Source of the DNA: Methanoculleus sp. UBA77
GTDB lineage: Archaea > Halobacteriota > Methanomicrobia > Methanomicrobiales > Methanoculleaceae
Length of the DNA stretch: 9,265 bases
Assembly: GCA_002499455.1 (NCBI GenBank)
Contig: DALN01000005.1
Location: forward strand, 18,458 to 27,722
Reading direction: 5' to 3'
This document shows positions 5,498-9,265 of the stretch, one piece after another (within the stretch, counting starts at the first letter, position 1; every line of letters starts with the position of its first letter). The translations under genes and the position numbers were made by a program. The notes under the pieces are model-generated. The model was not told the origin of the DNA. It searched no databases and saw only the letters and a list, made by a program, of their open reading frames with translations.

Positions 5498-6148
5498 TCA
5501 CTCCGCCGGCCCTTCCGGCGGCTCCTGCCGGGCCCCCTTCCACTCGCCCTTCAACTCGGGGTAATCCGCAAGAATCTTGCTGACCGTGCTCCTGCTGACG
5601 TCAAACATCCGGCAGATCTGGCTGATGCTCGTCCCGCCCTGCCGTATCGTCACGAGCGCCTCGATCTGGCCTTCGTTGAGGGCTCTCGGTCTCCCAATCG
5701 GCCGCCCGTCCTCCTTCTTCACCCTCTTTGAGACCTTGGGGACCGCCTTCCGGGTGCTCTCCCGGTACTGTTCCATGTATGCGAGGAAGTTGTCGATGGC
5801 CTCTCTTCTCTGCTCGGGGTCGTCGCGGAACCCGAAGAAGTCGTTATTTACGCAGTATACCGTATGGTGTTCATTGAGTGATTTGAGTGCTGCAAGGCCG
5901 GCGTCCATGTCCCTGGAGAGGCTGGCGAGATCGTGAATGATGATGTCGGGGCAGTTATTGGCGGCGCAGAAATCCAGCATCTCGGAGAAGCCCTTCCGCC
6001 TTTCGGGGGGCGTTGCGCTCGCACGATGATCATGGAAGAATTCAACGATCTGAAACCGGTATTTGCAATAGTTCTCGACCTCATTCTTTTGTACCGCGAA
6101 ATCCCCCTTCTTTCTCGTATTCAAGTATGCCACGGCATCTTTTTTCAT
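5498..6148 (-). CDS. Serine-recombinase-like protein lacking the catalytic serine, with C-terminal HTH
   Basis: The 216-residue product has the two-domain plan of small resolvases/invertases. Residues 1-105 resemble the catalytic fold (VAYLNTRKKGDFAVQKNEVE, then RASATPPERRKGF, then IIIHDLASLSRDMDAGLAAL). Residues 106-145 correspond to the linker helix. Residues 150-200 form a Hin/resolvase-type helix-turn-helix, IGRPRALNEGQIEAL followed by TSISQICRMFDVSRSTVSKI. Where active members have R-V-S, with the nucleophilic serine, this protein has L-N-T-R (9-12). The conserved 'DRLGR' is A-S-L-S-R (75-79), keeping only the second arginine. It is therefore predicted to bind DNA but not to cut or exchange strands. 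The ATG at 6148 lies 27 nt from a TATA box, suggesting a leaderless message. No partner operon is seen: it is a single gene between decayed sequence and the riboflavin operon. A perfect 7-bp hairpin (5503-5521) covers its last codons. Confidence 0.75.
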   Translation of the reverse strand: MKKDAVAYLNTRKKGDFAVQKNEVENYCKYRFQIVEFFHDHRASATPPERRKGFSEMLDFCAANNCPDIIIHDLASLSRDMDAGLAALKSLNEHHTVYCVNNDFFGFRDDPEQRREAIDNFLAYMEQYRESTRKAVPKVSKRVKKEDGRPIGRPRALNEGQIEALVTIRQGGTSISQICRMFDVSRSTVSKILADYPELKGEWKGARQEPPEGPAE

Positions 6149-6171
6149 CCGTTTATGGTGCCGTATAATCG

Positions 6172-6179
6172 TATATATG
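6172..6179 (-). promoter_or_regulatory. TATA box for the recombinase-like gene
   Basis: On the minus strand CCATATATAC carries a TATATA core centred 27 nt upstream of the ATG at 6148. No Shine-Dalgarno sequence precedes that ATG, consistent with leaderless translation. Confidence 0.55.
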
Positions 6180-6264
6180 GTTTTTGAACCGGCCCGAGAG
6201 GCGTATTTTTAATGGCATCCGGGGAATGCAGCGGATTTTCCCGCGGGTTGCCGGCGATGTGCAG

Positions 6265-6313
6265 AAAAAGGAGGTTCCGCCAGTTTTTGACGATGGCAGA
6301 TCCCGCAGGGATC
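6265..6313 (-). terminator. Possible terminator of the riboflavin operon
   Basis: Just downstream of the last operon gene (minus strand) lies the perfect hairpin GATCCC-TGC-GGGATC (6299-6313), followed about 30 nt later by a T5 run (6269-6265). The spacing is long for a classical terminator, so the call is weak. Confidence 0.3.
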
Positions 6314-6324
6314 AACGGGCGTGA

Positions 6325-6765
6325 TCACCGTGCACGGAGAGGCACATACTCGACCGAGTAGACGGTGGTGTCATCTTTCCGGCTTATCACCGGCTCAAGA
6401 TGCTTCTCCGGAACGAACTCTTTCGCGGCACCGAGCGTGATCGTGACCAGGGCGTCCATGTTCTCTGCAAAGATCTCCGGAAACCGGAGTGCGAACCGGG
6501 ACGGGACGATGAACCGGTTGCCCTGCCTGACCCTGGCAACGAACTGGAACTCGCTTCTGGGATCATTCTCCTGGTCGAGGGCGGCGATCAGGTCGTAGAG
6601 ATCGGCAAGGCGTTTCTTCCTGGCAGTTAGACGCCTGTTGAGCTCTGCAATCTCGAGCTGGAGTTCGTACGTCTCTCTGAGGAGACCATCCCGGTCGGTC
6701 GCGCTGCCCGGGGGCAGGCCCCCGGCAGGGGGCACCTCCTCGTGCTTTCCGGGCTCATATGCCAT
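6325..6765 (-). CDS. Uncharacterised coiled-coil protein with AbrB-like segment
   Basis: I do not recognise a named family for this 146-residue protein. It has a disordered, Pro/Gly-rich N-terminus (1-27) and a charged coiled-coil helix (about 28-66, LLRETYELQLEIAELNRRLT with Leu/Ile heptad spacing). A beta-rich segment (74-115) follows: FVARVRQGNRFIVPSRFALR, then ENMDALVTITLGA. The pattern 'VRxGNRxxVP...DxVxVTL' resembles a SpoVT-AbrB swapped-hairpin DNA-binding fold, offered here only as a suggestion. A C-terminal strand pair (TTVYSVEYVPL) ends it. It follows ribB by 33 nt on the same strand, with GGA/GGAG-like bases upstream, so it is probably the last gene of the rbkR-ribB operon. That position hints at regulation or accessory work, but nothing in the sequence shows an enzymatic function. 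The start at 6765 is the only good ATG. Confidence 0.75.
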   Translation of the reverse strand: MAYEPGKHEEVPPAGGLPPGSATDRDGLLRETYELQLEIAELNRRLTARKKRLADLYDLIAALDQENDPRSEFQFVARVRQGNRFIVPSRFALRFPEIFAENMDALVTITLGAAKEFVPEKHLEPVISRKDDTTVYSVEYVPLRAR

Positions 6766-6792
6766 ATTGTGCTCCGTCCGGGTTGAAGGAGT

Positions 6793-6807
6793 GAGAGATT
6801 ATCTCTC
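6793..6807 (-). repeat. Perfect hairpin over the ribB stop codon
   Basis: GAGAGA-TTA-TCTCTC (plus strand 6793-6807) is a perfect 6-bp inverted repeat whose 3-nt loop is the TAA stop codon of ribB. It sits in the 33-nt gap before the next gene and could be a partial terminator or processing site that lowers expression of the downstream gene. Confidence 0.4.
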
Positions 6808-7476
6808 CTGTTTCAGCGACTCCCACCGGTCGAGGACTTCCTGCCCTTCGATGAAGACCAGCCCGTGCTTTTTCGCATAGGCCATGGCATCGGCCTTCGA
6901 GAGCGCAAACCCGGTCTCGTCGTCCAGCATCTCGCAGATCGTGACCGCCGGGGTGATGCCGGCCATGGTGGCAAGAGCGATCGAGAGCTCCGTCTGCCCC
7001 CGCCGCTCATCGAGGAGCGTCTCCGCCGCCCGCAGGAGCGCCATATGGCCCGGCGTGCGGAAGTGTGCGGCAAAGTTATGCCCGCCGCCGTTGAGCGACT
7101 TCTTCACCTCATCCGCGATGGCGGTGACGGTCAGGGCGCGATCCCGGTCCGTGATCCCGGTGTAGGTCTCCCGGTGGTTCACCCAGAGCGAGAACGAGGA
7201 GTGGTTCTTCGGGTCGTAGGGGACCTCGCCGTCCTTCTCGACGAGGCTGCAGGCCCGGAGGACGTCGTGGGCGAACGGCAGGCCGAGCCGCTTTGCGGCC
7301 TCGGGATGGACGGCCGTGCAGATCAGGCCGCCGCCGTCCTTGCGCATCTGGCGAATATGGGCGGGCGTGACGGCGTCAGAGCGGATCGCGAAATCGGTCT
7401 CGCGCTCCCGGTTGTCAAAATCGTATAACAGGACGAATTCGCCCCTCGCAAGGGCCTGTATGGCTGCATCAATCAT
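6799..7476 (-). CDS. ribB: 3,4-dihydroxy-2-butanone 4-phosphate synthase
   Basis: The 225-residue protein converts ribulose 5-phosphate to dihydroxybutanone phosphate plus formate, supplying the four-carbon unit of riboflavin (also needed for F420 and FAD in methanogens). Family motifs in order: the acidic loop DFDNRERETDF (19-29), with the metal-ligand glutamate; MRKDGGGLICTAVH (44-57); SSFSLWVNHRETYTGITDRD (93-112); RTPGHMALLRA (140-150); and RRGQTELSIALATMAGITP (158-176). In well-studied members the last motif reads GHTE and its histidine binds the second ligand position of the catalytic metal; here codon 161 is CAG, glutamine. Everything else looks intact. The start overlaps rbkR by 8 nt, with a good Shine-Dalgarno (GAGGTGGAG, 7491-7483) inside rbkR, so it is co-transcribed and coupled. 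It is monofunctional: no GTP cyclohydrolase II domain is fused. Confidence 0.92.
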   Translation of the reverse strand: MIDAAIQALARGEFVLLYDFDNRERETDFAIRSDAVTPAHIRQMRKDGGGLICTAVHPEAAKRLGLPFAHDVLRACSLVEKDGEVPYDPKNHSSFSLWVNHRETYTGITDRDRALTVTAIADEVKKSLNGGGHNFAAHFRTPGHMALLRAAETLLDERRGQTELSIALATMAGITPAVTICEMLDDETGFALSKADAMAYAKKHGLVFIEGQEVLDRWESLKQER

Positions 7477-8137
7477 GGGTTATCTCCACCTCGACGGTAT
7501 CGTTATCGTTCAGGTTCAGGGCTTTCCGGAGTTCGCATCCGGCGATGACTTCGATGATGTCCTCAGGGTAGTGGGTGCGGGAAGGCTCGACGATGGCGCA
7601 TCTGATCCCCTGGATCCGGCAGGGAAGCACCCGGGCGCCGCCGAACGTCCGCTCATTTGCCGTAAACCCGGGAACCTCGACCCATCCGGCGTGGTCGAGG
7701 TGTTTGCGGACCTGGATGCTCGCCGCATCGAGTTTGATGTTCAGGGTTCCGGGGAAGGGCTCAAACCCCAGGCATCCGCCGAACTGCTCCTTGTAGTGGG
7801 GGATGCTCATGTAGTAGCGTCCCTCGCCGAGTCCGCTGATCACGGTCCCGGTCAGGAGATACTGCCTCCGCTCCGGGTTGAAGAGCCTGACGTAATCCGC
7901 ATACTCCCGCCTCAGCGCCTGCTCTCCCTCACGGGTGACGGCGACGTACTGTCCGTCGGGTTTCATCGACCGGGCGATGAGCTGCTGCCGCTCGAGCGCA
8001 ATCAGCCGCCGCGAGGCGGTCTGGGGGCTGATGTTCAGCTCGCTTCCCAGCGACTGCGACGAGAGCCGGATCGGGCCCCTGCACCCGCCGAGCAGGGCGA
8101 TCGTCTTCAAGGACTGCAGGTCTTCCGCTTCAACCAT
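7469..8137 (-). CDS. rbkR: RbkR: winged-helix regulator fused to CTP-dependent riboflavin kinase
   Basis: This 222-residue bifunctional protein has an N-terminal winged-helix DNA-binding domain (about 8-75: LKTIALLGG, then LGSELNISPQTASRRLIALE as the recognition helix region, and a wing YVAVTREGEQAL). A C-terminal archaeal riboflavin kinase domain (about 95-222) uses CTP to make FMN. Kinase landmarks are the glycine-rich TVISGLGEGRYYMSIPHY (98-115), GFEPFPGTLNIKL (124-136), ARVLPCRIQG (168-177) and IVEPSRTHYPEDIIEVIA (182-199). RbkR proteins regulate riboflavin genes in archaea, and ribB lies immediately downstream with an 8-nt overlap, so autoregulation of this operon is likely. I chose the ATG at 8137 because a TATA box at 8160-8168 is 27 nt upstream; an in-frame ATG at 8158 would lie only 2 nt from that box and adds MHLNSDI. 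If a different promoter is used, 8158 remains possible. Confidence 0.92.
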   Translation of the reverse strand: MVEAEDLQSLKTIALLGGCRGPIRLSSQSLGSELNISPQTASRRLIALERQQLIARSMKPDGQYVAVTREGEQALRREYADYVRLFNPERRQYLLTGTVISGLGEGRYYMSIPHYKEQFGGCLGFEPFPGTLNIKLDAASIQVRKHLDHAGWVEVPGFTANERTFGGARVLPCRIQGIRCAIVEPSRTHYPEDIIEVIAGCELRKALNLNDNDTVEVEITHD

Positions 8138-8159
8138 TATATCAGAATTGAGATGCATA

Positions 8160-8168
8160 CTATATACG
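8160..8168 (-). promoter_or_regulatory. TATA box for the riboflavin operon
   Basis: CGTATATAG on the minus strand is centred 27 nt upstream of the ATG at 8137, supporting that start codon and a leaderless message. The palindrome GTTGCGCAAC lies directly upstream (8170-8179), where it could serve as an operator or activator site. Confidence 0.5.
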
Positions 8169-8169
8169 G

Positions 8170-8179
8170 GTTGCGCAAC
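8170..8179. promoter_or_regulatory. Perfect 10-bp palindrome, candidate operator
   Basis: GTTGCGCAAC is a perfect palindrome abutting the riboflavin operon TATA box on its upstream side, a typical place for a dimeric winged-helix regulator to act. RbkR is the obvious candidate, but the binding is inferred from position only. Confidence 0.35.
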
Positions 8180-8194
8180 GATCCGGGTGGGTCC

Positions 8195-8216
8195 CGAATT
8201 CGTGAAATGTCGAATT
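8195..8216. promoter_or_regulatory. CGAATT direct repeat and TTCG/CGAA inverted repeat
   Basis: CGAATT occurs at 8195-8200 and again at 8211-8216 (16-nt period). The first copy sits in the palindrome CGAATTCG, and TTCG-N8-CGAA forms an inverted repeat (8199-8214). The repeats end just upstream of the plus-strand TATA box (8227-8236), so they could bind the XRE regulator encoded next. Confidence 0.35.
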
Positions 8217-8226
8217 GGGATACGCT

Positions 8227-8236
8227 AATTATTTAA
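8227..8236 (+). promoter_or_regulatory. TATA box for the XRE regulator / HMG-CoA synthase operon
   Basis: AATTATTTAA is centred about 28 nt upstream of the ATG at 8260. This supports that start over the in-frame ATG at 8215, which lies upstream of the box, and predicts a nearly leaderless transcript. Confidence 0.55.
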
Positions 8237-8259
8237 GCCGGGATGCTGACATTACCTGC

Positions 8260-8970
8260 ATGAAATCCGGAGTGCGGCATCAGCTTGCCGAGAAAATGGC
8301 AGGAGAGATCACACTTTCGGACTCACCGGGACAGGCCTTGAAAAAATGGCGGCAGAGTTTCAACATCCCTCCGGGGGTGCTTGCCGAGCGCCTTGAGGTC
8401 TCCCCTTCAGTTATCAGCGACTACGAAAGCGGACGGCGAAAGAGTCCGGGAACCGCAATCGTCGGTAAAATCGTCGATACGATCCTCTCGATCGACGAAG
8501 ACAACGGCGGCCGGTTCATCAACAAATTTGCGAAAATCCTGTACAGCGAATTTGACGAAGACGTCATCTACGACATCCACGAGTATGCGTCTCCCGTGAG
8601 TCTCTCAGACTTCGCAGGGGTCATCGGCGCCGTCACGCTCTGCGGCACGACGGAACAGACCATCTACGGGTATACGGTGATCAACAGCCTCAATGCGATC
8701 CTCCAGCTCTCCTCGAGCGAGTTCAACCGCATCTATGGCTGGAGCACGGAACGCGCCCTCATCTTCACCGAGGTCTCAACCGGCAAATCCCCCATGGTGG
8801 CGATCCGGGTCACCCCCTTCAAGCCCCGCTGCGTGGTGCTGCAGGGGATCACCCCGGGGGAGGTCCACCCGTTGATCCCCGGGCTTGCCGAGCGCGACCG
8901 GATCACGGTGCTCTGCACGCAGATGGACGTCGAGACGATCATCAGTTCACTACGAGGAAAACTATGGTAG
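8260..8970 (+). CDS. XRE-family transcriptional regulator upstream of HMG-CoA synthase
   Basis: The 236-residue protein has a Cro/C1-type helix-turn-helix at about 24-80: GQALKKWRQSFN, then LAERLEVSPSVISDYESGRR (41-60), with the classic 'VSxSxISxYExGRR' recognition region. A C-terminal domain (about 100-236) has alternating strands and helices, for example LSDFAGVIGAVTLCGT, the aromatic-rich IYGYTVINSL and PRCVVLQGITPGEVHPLIPG, and may bind a ligand. Archaeal regulators of this type (COG1709-like, from memory) occur beside mevalonate pathway genes. The stop overlaps the start of HMG-CoA synthase by 7 nt, so regulator and enzyme are made from one message. Control of isoprenoid/lipid synthesis, and of its own promoter, is inferred from this coupling. 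The start at 8260 is preferred because of the TATA spacing. Confidence 0.85.
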   Translation: MKSGVRHQLAEKMAGEITLSDSPGQALKKWRQSFNIPPGVLAERLEVSPSVISDYESGRRKSPGTAIVGKIVDTILSIDEDNGGRFINKFAKILYSEFDEDVIYDIHEYASPVSLSDFAGVIGAVTLCGTTEQTIYGYTVINSLNAILQLSSSEFNRIYGWSTERALIFTEVSTGKSPMVAIRVTPFKPRCVVLQGITPGEVHPLIPGLAERDRITVLCTQMDVETIISSLRGKLW

Positions 8971-9265
8971 GCATCTATTCATACGGCGTCTATATCCCGC
9001 GATACCGGATTAAAGTCCCGGAGATCGCCCGGGTATGGGGTGCCAACGCAGACGACATCACCAGAGGCCTCGGGGTCTTTGAGAAGTCCGTCCCGGATCT
9101 GGATGAAGACACCGCAACGATCGCCGTCGAGGCGGCCCGTGCCGCCATCCGGCGGAGAGCCATCGACCCCGAAGCGATCGGCGCCATCTACGTAGGGAGC
9201 GAGTCCCACCCCTACGCGGTCAAGCCCACGGCCTGTACGGTCGGCGAGGCGATCGGGGCGACCCC
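8964..9265 (+). CDS. Hydroxymethylglutaryl-CoA synthase (N-terminal part, cut by window end)
   Basis: The first 100 residues of the archaeal HMG-CoA synthase are present. The enzyme condenses acetoacetyl-CoA with acetyl-CoA in the mevalonate pathway that feeds archaeal ether lipids. Family features: the start MVGIYSYGVYIPRYRIKV, GLGVFEKSVPDLDEDTATIA (36-55) and AIYVGSESHPYAVKPTACTV (74-93), whose glutamate (E80) aligns with the general base of the thiolase-fold synthases. The nucleophilic cysteine lies just past the window end. The start is set by GAGG (8954-8957), 6 nt before the ATG, and by the 7-nt overlap with the regulator gene. In many archaea the next genes are a thiolase and a DUF35 OB-fold protein that form one complex with this enzyme; that region is outside the window. 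Confidence 0.92.
   Translation, partial: MVGIYSYGVYIPRYRIKVPEIARVWGANADDITRGLGVFEKSVPDLDEDTATIAVEAARAAIRRRAIDPEAIGAIYVGSESHPYAVKPTACTVGEAIGAT

Noticed and set aside
7316..8236. A 306-codon plus-strand frame opposite rbkR
   Set aside because: Antisense to a firmly identified gene and without motifs of its own.
1..9265. CRISPR array, tRNA, rRNA or complete insertion sequence
   Set aside because: No regularly spaced direct repeats, no cloverleaf or rRNA-like segment and no intact transposase were seen on reading both strands.

Overview
The window reads as chromosomal DNA from a methanogenic euryarchaeon, most likely a high-GC member of Methanomicrobiales close to Methanoculleus. The genus is an inference from gene content and base composition; no search was run. 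Archaeal markers are an RPA-type single-strand DNA binding protein with its partner, a CTP-dependent riboflavin kinase fused to a winged helix (RbkR type), archaeal HMG-CoA synthase, the archaeal cobinamide hydrolase CbiZ, and TATA boxes about 27 nt upstream of start codons.

Layout. 1-123: C-terminal end of orotidine 5'-phosphate decarboxylase (+). 239-1491: a two-gene ATGA-coupled operon (+) of a stand-alone glycyl-radical C-terminal domain like that of anaerobic ribonucleotide reductase, and CbiZ with a cysteine-rich tail. 1499-1693: small DUF1858 CxxC protein (-). 1997-3795: RPA and RPA-associated protein, again ATGA-coupled (+). 3911-4857: a serine hydrolase (beta-lactamase fold) gene wrecked by frameshifts, a stop and a large internal deletion (-). 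4858-5497: no intact gene, but AT-rich DNA, two adjacent hairpins and an unrecognised decayed coding fragment. 5498-6148: a serine-recombinase-like protein lacking catalytic residues but keeping a helix-turn-helix (-). 6325-8137: operon rbkR, ribB and a coiled-coil/AbrB-like small protein (-). 8260-9265: an XRE-type regulator overlapping the start of HMG-CoA synthase (+), the latter cut by the window edge.

How the genes work together. Most of the window is housekeeping: pyrimidine and riboflavin synthesis, cobamide salvage, DNA maintenance and the mevalonate route to archaeal lipids. Two regulators sit directly beside the pathway they probably control (RbkR with ribB; the XRE protein with HMG-CoA synthase). 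The accessory part is 3.9-6.2 kb, where decayed genes flank a probably catalytically dead recombinase. At least five genes appear to be transcribed without a leader. I see no CRISPR array, no RNA gene and no clear multi-gene defence or mobile system. The most unusual items are the recombinase without its serine nucleophile, the free-standing glycyl-radical domain, and a RibB with glutamine where a metal-binding histidine is expected.
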